Assembly (NCBI GenBank): GCA_004353515.1
Contig: SMNZ01000004.1
Span: 124,001-188,000, forward strand
Direction: 5' to 3'
Length of the DNA stretch: 64,000 bases
Source: Alteromonadaceae bacterium M269
Lineage (GTDB): Bacteria; Pseudomonadota; Gammaproteobacteria; Enterobacterales; Alteromonadaceae
The position numbers and the translations under genes were made by a program. Position 1 is the stretch's first letter. Every line of letters begins with the position of its first letter. A model generated the notes under the pieces. It did no database searches. It had not been told where the DNA came from and was given only the letters and a program-made list of their open reading frames with translations. This document shows, piece after piece, positions 26,883 to 35,973 of the stretch.

Positions 26883-26897
26883 AGTAGCAATACCCAA

Positions 26898-27998
26898 CTA
26901 GCGATTAACTTCGTGTTCTTTATCATAAAAGTTTTTACCTAAGGTCGACTCTACAACGCTTCTCCACGCTTTAATCGTCAAATGCTTTGCCAAAATGCTA
27001 AAAGGCATTTTCAAAAAGTGGCCTCGCATATAAACAGCGAGTTCATAAGTAGAACGTAGTGTGCTATCCAATTTCGGGTGTCTAAATCTTAAGACGCTTT
27101 CAAAACACCTATCCAATAAGCCAAAGTTTGTCTCTTTCAACGCATAGATAGCTTCAACATGACATGATTGTATGTCGGTATTCAAAATCTTTTGGCAGTA
27201 GCGTACGGCCAGCTGTAACTCCTTCTCAAAAGAAGATTTACTGGATAATGTAATTAAGCTTTCCCAATAATTTTCATCGTCTTTATTGGACGTAAAGAGG
27301 ATATGTAAATCGGTTAAGTCACGAATGCCATGGGAAAAATCTTCGTTCAAGAATAGGTGAACTGCACTATGTAATGTTTGGGCAGCTTGAGAAAACACGA
27401 GCAAGCCGTCTTTTGTTTCAACTAAATCTTTCGAGAAATCGGCAACGTCAGGCGCCTGACCAGACACTATTGGCACTAAGTTGTGATGCAAATCGAGAAC
27501 CGTACCTCTTTTAACATGCGTCAAAGGCGGTATTTCATGCGCCCATTCTCGATAGTACATTTCATCATAGTCGGTCAGGATTTGAGGAAACCAACCTCGT
27601 TCTAACAAAGCTTGTTTCGACTTTTCAATGTCACTTTTATCGACAAGAACATCAATATCACCATAAAGCCGGCCTAATCCGACAGCACTATCAGAAACAG
27701 AGTACGCAGCACCTTTTAAAAAAATGGGTTTAACACCGACATGGCGAAGGTGTTCATCTATCAATTTACACTCATAGAGCGCCTGTTGTTTTTGCCTGCG
27801 TGCGCGCACAAGTTCTGATTGCAAATGGGGCTTTACTTGGTTGGGTATATCCTCATCCTTCAAGAAACTAGCAAACCTAGCTAGCGAGGCGTTTTCACGC
27901 AGGCACTCAATGAGCAGCTCCCATTCACTGAGCGTCAAATCATCGACTCTCTTAAAGGTACCTAAAATTTCTGACATAAAAAGCGCGGTGATATTCAC
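26898..27998 (-). CDS. Nucleotidyltransferase family protein of the HPr-rel-A/XrtA locus
   Basis: This is a 366-residue protein with the nucleotidyltransferase-like motif KGAAYSVSD...GRLYGDIDVLVDK (GS/D-x-D metal pair, about residues 112-126), of the NTP_transf_5 type (uncharacterised nucleotidyltransferase). It overlaps the HprK-related kinase gene by four bases and abuts prsK, so it is co-translated with both. In XrtA loci such a protein accompanies the HprK-related kinase and PqqD-like protein. Its substrate, protein or glycan, is not known. Confidence 0.8.
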   Translation of the reverse strand: MNITALFMSEILGTFKRVDDLTLSEWELLIECLRENASLARFASFLKDEDIPNQVKPHLQSELVRARRQKQQALYECKLIDEHLRHVGVKPIFLKGAAYSVSDSAVGLGRLYGDIDVLVDKSDIEKSKQALLERGWFPQILTDYDEMYYREWAHEIPPLTHVKRGTVLDLHHNLVPIVSGQAPDVADFSKDLVETKDGLLVFSQAAQTLHSAVHLFLNEDFSHGIRDLTDLHILFTSNKDDENYWESLITLSSKSSFEKELQLAVRYCQKILNTDIQSCHVEAIYALKETNFGLLDRCFESVLRFRHPKLDSTLRSTYELAVYMRGHFLKMPFSILAKHLTIKAWRSVVESTLGKNFYDKEHEVNR

Positions 27999-28834
27999 AG
28001 GACGTCTGACTCGAGAAAACGAATAAAATCGTTGGTATCGCCGTACTCCACTTCAAAACAGGCAGACATCTCAACAACTTTTTTGAGGCATTCGAATGCT
28101 TCAACACCAATAGTGTCAAAGTTAAAGCTATTTTCCTTTAATGACATCAATACGTCAGCTTTACTAAGTTGGTAAATATCAACGCCCTCTGCCCCTGTGT
28201 ACTTAGGAAATACAACCCCTACTATTTTTGCTGTTTCATGCCTTCTTTCAAAGCTCTCTGATGTCGGTTTAACATGAGCCACATCACCTTTTTGCGTATC
28301 ACGTGCTATACCAGTTGAAACAGTCTGAGGAAATAGTTTTTTAATCAAGCCGATAGAATCATTCTTTAAGCATATTGGACGAACCGAAGGACGAACTTCA
28401 AGCTTCTGCATATCAATAACAGCCATTTCATCAGAGAGAAGTCGCCAGCCATTAAACATCATGTAAGCCGTTAGTGTACTTTTCCCTGAGCCTGGTGGAG
28501 CTGGAAAAATAATCGCTTTGCCGTCTTTCTCTAAAACCGCAGCGTGAATAATTAAATAATTAAACATATGCGCTGCAACGCACCAATTCATTCCCCATTC
28601 GAGAAACGGGTAGGCTTGACTCAAGGGCAAGGGACGAAAGGCAGTGTGATTGCCGTGATAGAAGCTGATTTGCGGTTTGAATAAACGGCGAAGTAAAGCT
28701 TCTTGTTTAAGCTCTATCGTGAAGTCTGCAAAGTCCAGCTCAACCTCGGGATATAAAACATCGATATTCGACAATACAGATTTCGGCGCAGAACGCACTT
28801 TAAAGCTAACAAACCCTGTATCTATATATCGCAT
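27995..28834 (-). CDS. HprK-related kinase A
   Basis: This 279-residue protein is related to the P-loop domain of HPr kinase/phosphorylase: Walker A FPAPPGSGKSTLTAYMM (about 110-126), then WRLLSDEMAVID, which matches the SDD/E catalytic region. A preceding module (VLYPEVELDFADFTIEL) replaces the normal HprK N-domain. No HPr gene is seen. The HPr-rel-A system pairs this kinase with a PqqD-like protein and a nucleotidyltransferase in exosortase genomes, which is exactly the gene order here. The phosphorylated target is unknown. Confidence 0.88.
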   Translation of the reverse strand: MRYIDTGFVSFKVRSAPKSVLSNIDVLYPEVELDFADFTIELKQEALLRRLFKPQISFYHGNHTAFRPLPLSQAYPFLEWGMNWCVAAHMFNYLIIHAAVLEKDGKAIIFPAPPGSGKSTLTAYMMFNGWRLLSDEMAVIDMQKLEVRPSVRPICLKNDSIGLIKKLFPQTVSTGIARDTQKGDVAHVKPTSESFERRHETAKIVGVVFPKYTGAEGVDIYQLSKADVLMSLKENSFNFDTIGVEAFECLKKVVEMSACFEVEYGDTNDFIRFLESDVL

Positions 28835-28850
28835 TGCTTCACAAGTGAGG

Positions 28851-29099
28851 TTAATTGAATGGCGTTAATATACCTTTATTAATCATATCTTTAAACGCTT
28901 CATTAACATCAGATTCAGAGCCAGCAACGAGTTCTTGGAAGTTTTCAAACGCTAACCCAGATTGCGTGTACTCCAGGAAACCTTTCGGAGGTACATTAGG
29001 TATATGATAGAGGTCATTGGAGATAGTCGAGAAAAATACTAAGCCCTCATTATCTGAGGGCAGGTAATACTCATAATCTGAAGATAAGCGATACTTAAT
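28851..29099 (-). CDS. HPr-rel-A system PqqD-like protein, apparently starting at ATT
   Basis: A frame of 82 codons lies between the Tat-signal gene and the HprK-related kinase gene. It reads (I/M)KYRLSSDYEYYLPSDNEG, then LVFFSTISNDLYHIPNVPP and ends KDMINKGILTPFN. This is the PqqD-like pattern: short beta strands, then a helix-rich C-terminus. It is the member expected beside HprK-related kinase A. No ATG, GTG or TTG precedes the conserved part, since an in-frame TAA (the upstream gene's stop) lies nine codons before it. The ATT at 29099 is preceded by AAGAGAAC at suitable spacing and would give a normal N-terminus, so I propose ATT initiation. A sequencing error changing ATG to ATT is the alternative. 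Confidence 0.72.
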   Translation of the reverse strand: MKYRLSSDYEYYLPSDNEGLVFFSTISNDLYHIPNVPPKGFLEYTQSGLAFENFQELVAGSESDVNEAFKDMINKGILTPFN

Positions 29100-29117
29100 C
29101 TTAAGTTCTCTTAACTT

Positions 29118-29690
29118 TTAGTAGCGAATATTAGGGAAAACATAGCCAGAAACACCGTCTACATGCGTTGCTTCAATCGCTTTCTCTAATTCGTGAGCTG
29201 TAAAAGTACCATTATGCAGTTGCTCAATCAGATTTTGTGTATAAGTTTGAGCATCCATACCTGCTGGAAGGGTATAAAAACCGTAGAAGGCATTGAGGTA
29301 TGCCGTGGCAAGTTGCTTATCAACACCACCACCACTCAAAGCATTTGCTAAACCAGCTTGATGGATCACATTTTTAATGTGAGGTATGGCTCTATTGCGA
29401 GCTTCTTTTTTACTGCGGATTGAATAAAAAGCCGACCTTACTTGGCCAGGATTTAAATTCTTCCAGAAACCACCCGATCTACCTGAAAAATTCACATAAG
29501 GATTATCGCAAGCGGTAGATGAACCGTGAGTTGATAAGTTTCCAGAAATCGAACATGACGTACCCGTTCCCCATGCAGATGCGGCGGGAAGTGACGCCAA
29601 TGCAACACCTGTCGCTGTGCGTTTCAAAAAACGTCTACGACCTTCGGTGTTGAGAACTTCTACATTCTTTGTATCAGGGTTTTTCATCAC
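29118..29690 (-). CDS. Tat-signal protein of unknown function heading the HPr-rel-A genes
   Basis: This is a 190-residue protein with a clear twin-arginine signal (EGRRRFLKRTATGVALASLP, cleavage near ASAWG, about residue 40). The mature part has no recognised domain. It starts with CSISGNLSTHGSSTAC (two cysteines 15 apart), then SGRSGGFWKNL and an amphipathic helical region ending AHELEKAIEATHVDGVSGYV. It lies directly before the PqqD-like gene and behind a sigma-54-type promoter at 29734-29750, so it is probably expressed with the PrsK/PrsR regulon. It may be a folded substrate of the HPr-rel-A system. That is inference. Confidence 0.75.
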   Translation of the reverse strand: MMKNPDTKNVEVLNTEGRRRFLKRTATGVALASLPAASAWGTGTSCSISGNLSTHGSSTACDNPYVNFSGRSGGFWKNLNPGQVRSAFYSIRSKKEARNRAIPHIKNVIHQAGLANALSGGGVDKQLATAYLNAFYGFYTLPAGMDAQTYTQNLIEQLHNGTFTAHELEKAIEATHVDGVSGYVFPNIRY

Positions 29691-29733
29691 TACAAACCTA
29701 TCTTAAATTTCGACGACTACAGTTAGAACCAAA

Positions 29734-29750
29734 TGCAAGAAACAAGCCAA
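29734..29750 (-). promoter_or_regulatory. Sigma-54 (-24/-12) promoter for the Tat-signal/HPr-rel-A genes
   Basis: The minus strand reads TTGGCTTGTTTCTTGCA: GG and GC separated by exactly 10 bases, with TTGCA at -12 matching the sigma-54 consensus TGGCAC-N5-TTGCA. Transcription would begin near 29723, about 33 bases before the ATG at 29690. PrsR, a sigma-54 activator encoded in the same gene group, is the likely regulator. Confidence 0.7.
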
Positions 29751-29819
29751 AAAATAAACCGTTGTTTTTATTAGCTTTTAATCATCATCACTTTATCACT
29801 GTAAAAAATACTGACAGCT

Positions 29820-30611
29820 TTAAAACTCGATACTCTCTCGCTCTAACAGCTCTCGTAAATACTTAACTGGAATCGCATAGGTTATGCCACTTGGCGCACT
29901 TAAAACCGATTCTTTCGTTTCCTTCACTAGAACCTTGTTTATTATAGCAACAACTTCACCCGAATGTTGAGCATAAACTGCACTTCCGCTATTACCTGGA
30001 TAAGCGGTTGCGTCTAACTGATAAGAGAAGAAAGGATCCTTTAAACGCCTAATTAAAGCAATTGATAGCTGCCCAGCATTTGAAGCAGGGATTGCGACAG
30101 GCGTTCTAGCTGAGACGATTCCCCTATGCGTCACCGGATAAAGCCCCAAGACAGCACCAATAGGAAAGCCCGTAAAAGCTATTTCTGATCCATCGTCAAT
30201 CCATTCTTCTTCAGCAAGTATTAAGGAATTAAATGACGTTTTGGGCTTTTGCTTTAGTTTTAAAACAGCGAGATCGTGCGTTGCATCAAATGCTTTGATA
30301 TCAACCTCGACAATTTCAGGCCGCTCTCCCTGACCAACAAAAATAACGCGACGTTGCGAACCGTCAGCTTTAAGTGCTTTTTCTACAACATGATAATTGG
30401 TAACCGCATATTGCCCATCGGCGATAAGAAACCCTGTCCCTCGTAACTGATTCGGAGGGCGAGCTAATGGTTCACTTATACCAACCCCTACAACAGCAGG
30501 TTTAATTCTTTTTAAGGTATCGACAAGTTCAGCAGCATGACTATTGGAGATAAGCCCTCCAGTAAACATACTCGACATGACAATCATCAAGAATAGGACA
30601 GGCAGCTTCAT
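29820..30611 (-). CDS. Secreted trypsin-like serine protease (S1C/DegP-type catalytic domain only)
   Basis: This is a 263-residue protein with a signal peptide (MKLPVLFLMIVMSSMFTGGL, cleavage near SHA) and a chymotrypsin-fold protease domain. The triad is visible: His74 in VTNYHVVEKAL, Asp113 in THDLAVLKL and Ser208 in YPGNSGSAVY. There is no PDZ domain, and the protein ends soon after the catalytic domain. It lies upstream of the Tat-signal gene on the same strand but with a 129-base gap that holds a separate promoter. A role in periplasmic processing within the XrtA system is possible; the substrate is unknown. Confidence 0.87.
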   Translation of the reverse strand: MKLPVLFLMIVMSSMFTGGLISNSHAAELVDTLKRIKPAVVGVGISEPLARPPNQLRGTGFLIADGQYAVTNYHVVEKALKADGSQRRVIFVGQGERPEIVEVDIKAFDATHDLAVLKLKQKPKTSFNSLILAEEEWIDDGSEIAFTGFPIGAVLGLYPVTHRGIVSARTPVAIPASNAGQLSIALIRRLKDPFFSYQLDATAYPGNSGSAVYAQHSGEVVAIINKVLVKETKESVLSAPSGITYAIPVKYLRELLERESIEF

Positions 30612-30696
30612 TTTTATTTATCTCTACCTTTTAATTTGTAGGGGTTTGCGCATAATAACGCCCCCAATATTGTTACCGAAAAAACAAGGATTCAAA

Positions 30697-31461
30697 TTGG
30701 TTAACAACACGCTCAGTTATATTGCCAACACATTAGCATCTCCGGTAACACATGTTCCACTAATCATTCTGGTATGTTGGTCAGTCAAAATTTTATTTAA
30801 AAAAGATGGGAAGTTCTTAAACATCACAATATATACTGCGGCAATATGGTTTATCCTTTGTTCCCTGCCCTATTCCAGCTCGTTACTCATTAAAAGCCTC
30901 GAACACCGCTACCCAACCATCGACTACGACAGCGATAAATGGCAGCGGGCTGATGCTATTGTCGTTCTCGCTTGTAGCTTCTACGAAGAGCCTAAGCTCC
31001 CCTTTATCAGCCGTTGGCACGATTGCTCAGTAAAGCGCAATGTGCAAGCCGCTTTGATGTATCAACAAAAACACGTACCAATCTATTTATCCGGTGGACT
31101 AAAAAAAACGAGTGAAAAAACACATGCAACGTTTAATCAGGATTTCTTGAAAGTCTTTAACGTTCCCACCAAAGATATCCATATCGTGGAAGAAGGCTTT
31201 AACACTGCCTCTGAAGTCAAAGCTTTATCCACTTTGTTAAAAGGTAAAACTGTTGCATTAGTCACTTCTGCCAGCCATCAAATTAGAGCTGTGAATTACT
31301 TCAAAAGGCATGGCATTGACATTATCCCTATTCCGGTGGAGCACTTAAGTTTACCCGATACAGGTCTTATCAGCGGTAAACCTTCTGCGACTAATTTATA
31401 TCGAAGTGAACGAGCAATTCATGAATATCTTGGGCTACTCGCGCAATCATTCGGTAAATAA
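30697..31461 (+). CDS. YdcF/ElyC-like DUF218 membrane protein
   Basis: This protein of about 254 residues has two N-terminal membrane helices and a DUF218 domain: ADAIVVLACS, SVKRNVQAALMYQQKHVPIYLSGG and VALVTSASHQIRAVNYFKRHG. I chose the TTG at 30697 because AAGGA stands six bases before it and LVNNTLSYIANTL gives a normal start. The longer frame from 30544 would overlap the divergent protease gene and has no support. DUF218 proteins act in envelope or polysaccharide metabolism (ElyC, SanA); the exact role here is unknown. Confidence 0.82.
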   Translation: MVNNTLSYIANTLASPVTHVPLIILVCWSVKILFKKDGKFLNITIYTAAIWFILCSLPYSSSLLIKSLEHRYPTIDYDSDKWQRADAIVVLACSFYEEPKLPFISRWHDCSVKRNVQAALMYQQKHVPIYLSGGLKKTSEKTHATFNQDFLKVFNVPTKDIHIVEEGFNTASEVKALSTLLKGKTVALVTSASHQIRAVNYFKRHGIDIIPIPVEHLSLPDTGLISGKPSATNLYRSERAIHEYLGLLAQSFGK

Positions 31462-31647
31462 TTCTATTAAAACGAAAAATGCATAAAATTAGTTATTATC
31501 ACCTCAGATTTATTCGTCAAAATACTAATGTAAGTTAGGCTTTTTTTCGTTTTATACTAATAATATACATAGGATAACTTGAGTGATAGATTAAATAGAG
31601 TGAAGGCAACAATCTACAAGTGCCAGTTTTCGTTTAAAGGGTAGTCC

Positions 31648-32466
31648 ATGAAAAAATTGAGAAAATTAGCGGACAAGCCAGTTATTGGTCCCTTAGTGAA
31701 AAAGGCAATGAACTACGCCGTTAACAGAGAAGTTCAATCTGTTGCGCAGCACTTCTCTAGCTATTTATCACCTAAACTTGCCATTGATAGCTCACTAAAA
31801 GACGAGTGTTATAGGATTCGCCATGGAGTCTATTGCGAAGAACTCAACTTCGAGGACACTAACGCTGAAGGCATCGAAAAAGATGATTTCGATGATCATG
31901 CCATACATTGTCTGATTCAACACTTACCGTCATCTGATTACTCTGGCACCGTGCGTGTTGTTCGTCCCGAAAACGAAGGCGAAATAATTCCTATACAGAA
32001 GTATTGTATTGACTCTATTACGCCTGGGAAAATTAACCCGAATGACTTTAAGCCTCATGAAGTCTGTGAAATTTCACGGTTAGCAGTGCCCAACAAGTTC
32101 AGAAGACGTCAAACAGATAAATTTAAGGGTGCTGCAACAGGTGTCATTAATGAGCAAATATATTCCGAAGAAGAGCTCAGATGCTTTCCTTTTATTGCCA
32201 TAGGGCTTTATTTATCTGCAGCTTCCGTTGTGATTGAAAATAATATAAAGCACACTTTCGTTATGATGGAACCGCGTTTAGCTCGAAGCATGAGCTTTGT
32301 TGGCATCCGTTTCGAACAAATCGGTCCACCAATTGAGTATCATGGAAAGAGAGCGCCATATTACATAAACCCATCACTATTGATGGACAGCCTAACGCCA
32401 GGCTTTAAACTTATGTTAAAGAATATCCGCAAGTCGTTGAACCACTCGAAAAACAATGACAGTTAG
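31648..32466 (+). CDS. PEP-CTERM/exosortase system-associated acyltransferase (LuxI-like fold)
   Basis: This is a 272-residue protein of the family placed beside exosortase genes and distantly related to autoinducer synthases and N-acyl amino acid synthases. Visible elements are ECYRIRHGVYCEELNFEDTN (about 50-70), the conserved RIRHxVYCxE signature, GTVRVVRP and EICEISRLAVPNKFRRR, with TFVMMEPRLARSMSFVGI later. It lacks a signal or membrane helix. The start is supported by AAAGGG upstream. The substrate is unknown: an acyl-ACP donor is expected, the acceptor is not. The 186 bases before it show nothing else I can support. Confidence 0.85.
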   Translation: MKKLRKLADKPVIGPLVKKAMNYAVNREVQSVAQHFSSYLSPKLAIDSSLKDECYRIRHGVYCEELNFEDTNAEGIEKDDFDDHAIHCLIQHLPSSDYSGTVRVVRPENEGEIIPIQKYCIDSITPGKINPNDFKPHEVCEISRLAVPNKFRRRQTDKFKGAATGVINEQIYSEEELRCFPFIAIGLYLSAASVVIENNIKHTFVMMEPRLARSMSFVGIRFEQIGPPIEYHGKRAPYYINPSLLMDSLTPGFKLMLKNIRKSLNHSKNNDS

Positions 32467-32613
32467 TTATAATCTCAGAAATTGTTGAACATATAAGCAA
32501 TCAAATAACACAAATTTCCCATATACTAGCGACAGCGACAAACTTTCAATTACTTGTAATGAATTGGTGATAGCTCGGAAGCTATGTAATTTAAGACACT
32601 TAGGAAACTAGAT

Positions 32614-33741
32614 TTGAAAAATATTCTATTAGTTTTTGGAACCCGCCCAGAAGCCATAAAGATGGCCCCTTTGGCTATCGAGTTAAGCAAAAATGATAAT
32701 TTCAACACTAAAGTATGTGTTACCGGTCAACATAGAGAGATGCTTGATCAAGTATTAGCTTTATTTGACTTAACACCTGATTTTGATTTAAACCTCATGA
32801 AGCCAGGCCAAGACTTATATGACGTCACTTCTGGCGCTCTTTTAGGTTTAAGAGATGTTATTCAGGAAGCTAAACCAGACCTGGTTCTCGTGCATGGAGA
32901 TACCACAACCACCATGGCCGCTTCGCTTTCTGCTTTCTACCAAAAGGTTCCTGTCGGTCATGTCGAAGCAGGATTAAGAACAGGCGATATCTACAGTCCA
33001 TGGCCCGAAGAAGTTAATAGAAAGGTTACTGGAGCTTTAACGTCTCTTCATTTCGCGCCGACTGAGAAGTCTAAACAAAACTTGTTAAACGAAGGTGTTG
33101 ACGATTCAACGATTGAAGTCACCGGTAACACCGTCATTGACGCATTATTAATGGTTGATAAGCGCATTAATGACGATGAAGAGCTAAGCAAAGGCTTAAG
33201 AGATCAATTCCCATTTATTGATCCATCGAAAAAATTAATCCTGGTTACGGGTCACCGCAGAGAGAGTTTCGGTGACGGCTTCGAAAATATCTGCAAAGCG
33301 TTGCGTGAATTAAGTGATAGAGATGATGTTCAAATTGTCTATCCGGTTCACTTGAATCCTCAGGTACAAGAGCCTGTTAATAGGCTATTAAGCGATATAG
33401 ACAATGTCTTCCTGATTTCACCGCAAGACTACCTACCGTTTATTTATCTCATGAAGTCAGCCTATATCATCTTGACGGATTCAGGAGGCGTACAAGAAGA
33501 AGCACCTTCTCTTGGTAAACCTGTTCTCGTGATGAGAGATACTACCGAACGCCCCGAAGCAGTGGCAGCCGGAACAGTGAAGCTTGTTGGTACGGATTAC
33601 AATACCATAGTTGATACAGCAACTGAGTTGCTCACAAACAAAGAAACATATAACACCATGTCTTTTGCTCATAATCCTTATGGTGATGGGCAAGCATGCG
33701 CAAGAATTAGTCAAGCAATTAATAAATTTGAGAATAATTAA
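32614..33741 (+). CDS. wecB: UDP-N-acetylglucosamine 2-epimerase (non-hydrolysing)
   Basis: This is a 375-residue epimerase beginning [20 protein letters not shown] and with [15 protein letters not shown], the active-site acidic residues in [10 protein letters not shown] and PEEVNR, and [21 protein letters not shown]. These are the WecB/MnaA hallmarks; the product is UDP-ManNAc. The start is a TTG at 32614 with AGGAA upstream; no ATG fits. It is followed two bases later by wecC, which oxidises the product. Together they supply UDP-ManNAcA to the exopolysaccharide. Confidence 0.93.
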   Translation: MKNILLVFGTRPEAIKMAPLAIELSKNDNFNTKVCVTGQHREMLDQVLALFDLTPDFDLNLMKPGQDLYDVTSGALLGLRDVIQEAKPDLVLVHGDTTTTMAASLSAFYQKVPVGHVEAGLRTGDIYSPWPEEVNRKVTGALTSLHFAPTEKSKQNLLNEGVDDSTIEVTGNTVIDALLMVDKRINDDEELSKGLRDQFPFIDPSKKLILVTGHRRESFGDGFENICKALRELSDRDDVQIVYPVHLNPQVQEPVNRLLSDIDNVFLISPQDYLPFIYLMKSAYIILTDSGGVQEEAPSLGKPVLVMRDTTERPEAVAAGTVKLVGTDYNTIVDTATELLTNKETYNTMSFAHNPYGDGQACARISQAINKFENN

Positions 33742-33743
33742 TC

Positions 33744-34985
33744 ATGGATTTTAAGAAAGTATCCGTTATCGGATTAGGCTACATTGGTTTACCAACGGCT
33801 GCAGTTATCGCTTCCAGAGGTATCGAAGTTATCGGTATCGATGTTTCAGAGAAAGCAGTTAATACGGTTAATCGTGGTGAGATACATATAGTCGAGCCAG
33901 ACTTAGATATGGTTGTTCAAGCGGCGGTAACTATGGGCAAATTACGCGCATCGTTAACGCCTGAGCCTGCCGATGCTTTCATGATTGCGGTTCCTACTCC
34001 GTTTAAGGAAGGCAAACAACCAGATCTGAGCTACATAGAGCAAGCCGCTAAGGCTATCGCTCCAGTACTCGAGAAAGGTAACTTAGTCATTCTGGAATCA
34101 ACTTCCCCAGTGGGTGCAACAGAAAAGCTGTCTCATTGGCTATCCAATGAACGTCCAGATTTAACATTCCCGAATAATACGACGGGTACTGCCGATGTTG
34201 CTGTTGCTCATTGCCCTGAACGCGTGTTGCCTGGCCGTGTCTTAGAAGAGCTTGTATCAAACGATAGAATTATTGGTGGAATGACGCCAAATTGTAGTGA
34301 GCTTGCGACTAAATTATATAAAACCTTTGTTCGAGGCGAATGCATAACAACTAACGCCAGAACAGCGGAAATGGCAAAGCTTACGGAAAACTCCTTCCGT
34401 GATGTAAACATCGCATTTGCCAACGAATTATCAGTTATTTGTGATCAGCTAAAGATCAATGTTTGGGAATTGATCCAATTAGCTAACAGACACCCTAGAG
34501 TTAATATCCTTACTCCGGGTCCTGGCGTGGGTGGGCATTGTATCGCTGTCGATCCTTGGTTTATCGTTGACTCGGCACCAGAATCAGCACGCATCATCAG
34601 AGCTGCTCGTGAAATTAACGACGACAAGCCTTCTTATGTTATTGATCAGGTCAAAGCTGCTGCTGATGAATTCAAGAGACCAGTTATCGCTTGCTTAGGA
34701 TTAGCATTTAAGCCAGATATTGATGATTTGCGTGAAAGCCCTGCTCTTGATATCACTGCAAAACTCGCGGAACTTGATATTGGTGAAATACTCGCTGTAG
34801 AGCCTAATATCGAAGCATTACCTGCTAAACTTGAAAATACAGGTGTTAACCTCTGCTCTCTCGATGAAGCAATAGAAAGGTGTAATGTCCTTTTAGTCTT
34901 GGTTGATCACAGTTCATTCAAAATGATCTCTCACGACGCTGTTAATAAAAAAGTTGTTGTCGACACCAAAGGGTTGTTTAGCTAA
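33744..34985 (+). CDS. wecC: UDP-N-acetyl-D-mannosamine dehydrogenase
   Basis: This is a 413-residue UDP-sugar dehydrogenase with VSVIGLGYIGLPTAAVIAS, FMIAVPTPFKEGKQPDLSY, LESTSPVGATEKL, the catalytic cysteine in PGPGVGGHCIAVDPWFI and LGLAFKPDIDDLRESPALDI. The WecC branch is indicated by the HCIAVDPWF motif and the adjacent wecB. It makes UDP-ManNAcA. A second UDP-sugar dehydrogenase, at 22161-23441, belongs to another branch. Confidence 0.93.
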   Translation: MDFKKVSVIGLGYIGLPTAAVIASRGIEVIGIDVSEKAVNTVNRGEIHIVEPDLDMVVQAAVTMGKLRASLTPEPADAFMIAVPTPFKEGKQPDLSYIEQAAKAIAPVLEKGNLVILESTSPVGATEKLSHWLSNERPDLTFPNNTTGTADVAVAHCPERVLPGRVLEELVSNDRIIGGMTPNCSELATKLYKTFVRGECITTNARTAEMAKLTENSFRDVNIAFANELSVICDQLKINVWELIQLANRHPRVNILTPGPGVGGHCIAVDPWFIVDSAPESARIIRAAREINDDKPSYVIDQVKAAADEFKRPVIACLGLAFKPDIDDLRESPALDITAKLAELDIGEILAVEPNIEALPAKLENTGVNLCSLDEAIERCNVLLVLVDHSSFKMISHDAVNKKVVVDTKGLFS

Positions 34986-35028
34986 AAACTGAAATTCACC
35001 GCCATAACTTCAACTAAGGAGCCAGCAG

Positions 35029-35880
35029 ATGTTCGATTATGAAAAAGCTTTTTCAAGGAATATCGGTTGGGTTACCGAAGATGAGCAATTGCAACTCAAA
35101 GACAAGAGAGTTGCCATTGCTGGTGCAGGAGGCGTTGGAGGTGAACACTTAATGACTCTCGCAAGGTTGGGGATAGGTCAATTTAATATCTCCGACTTTG
35201 ATGAATTTGAAGTACATAACTTTAACCGACAGGCTGGTGCTTTTATGTCCACACTCGACCAGCCTAAATGTGCTGTCATGGAGCAGATGGCAAAAGACGT
35301 TAACCCAGAACTCCAAATCAACTCATTTCCCACAGGTATATTCGAAAATAACGTCGACGAGTTTTTGGAAGGCGTCGATATCTATGTCGATAGCCTAGAC
35401 TTTTTTGCACTTGAAGCAAGGAAAGTAGTTTTCGCCAAATGTCTCGAAAAGAAAATTCCGGTGTTAACTGCTGCACCTTTAGGCATGGGCACCGCGTTTT
35501 TATGTTTCATGCCGGGTAAGATGACCTATGAGGAATACTTCAGATTTGAAGACGCGAAAACTGAGGAAGAGCAATATATAAAGTTCCTAATCGGTTTATC
35601 ACCCAGTATGTTACAACGCCCCTATTTAGTGGACGAATCTGCTGCGGACTTCAAAGCTAAGAAAGGCCCATCGACCCCCATGGCTGTTAAACTCTGTGCC
35701 GGCTTAGCAGGAACATATGTCTTGAAGGTACTCTTAAATAGAGGAGATCTTACTATTGCTCCCAAGGGTTTACACTTCGACGCTTTCCGCAACAAATTCA
35801 CTACTACCTGGTGCCCGTTGGGAAATAGAGGTCCCCTACAACGCATAAAGTTTAATATAGCCAAAAAAATTGTCCTTTAA
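35029..35880 (+). CDS. ThiF/E1-like adenylyltransferase family protein
   Basis: This is a 283-residue Rossmann-type E1 domain protein: VAIAGAGGVGGEHLMTLARLG (nucleotide site, about 28-48), DFDEFEVHNFNRQAG (metal and ATP contacts), PKCAVMEQMAKDVNP, then LEGVDIYVDSLDFFALEARK. The CxxC zinc pairs found in ThiF/MoeB are absent. Cysteines such as those in KLCAGLAG and TTWCPLG are candidates only. It is downstream of wecB-wecC and upstream of the PEP-CTERM protein. No small ubiquitin-like partner protein is seen. It could adenylate or modify a C-terminus in the XrtA pathway; this is unproved. Confidence 0.75.
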   Translation: MFDYEKAFSRNIGWVTEDEQLQLKDKRVAIAGAGGVGGEHLMTLARLGIGQFNISDFDEFEVHNFNRQAGAFMSTLDQPKCAVMEQMAKDVNPELQINSFPTGIFENNVDEFLEGVDIYVDSLDFFALEARKVVFAKCLEKKIPVLTAAPLGMGTAFLCFMPGKMTYEEYFRFEDAKTEEEQYIKFLIGLSPSMLQRPYLVDESAADFKAKKGPSTPMAVKLCAGLAGTYVLKVLLNRGDLTIAPKGLHFDAFRNKFTTTWCPLGNRGPLQRIKFNIAKKIVL

Positions 35881-35973
35881 ATTTATCCTTTTAACTGTCA
35901 GTTTTTTTTACAAACACTAAAAAAGAAAAGCTAAAGATTTAAATAAATCTATATAAATCAATAAATTAAAAAG

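Noticed and set aside
30544-30696. N-terminal extension of the YdcF-like protein
   Set aside because: It would overlap the divergent protease gene, has no ribosome site, and its translation resembles antisense of a signal peptide.
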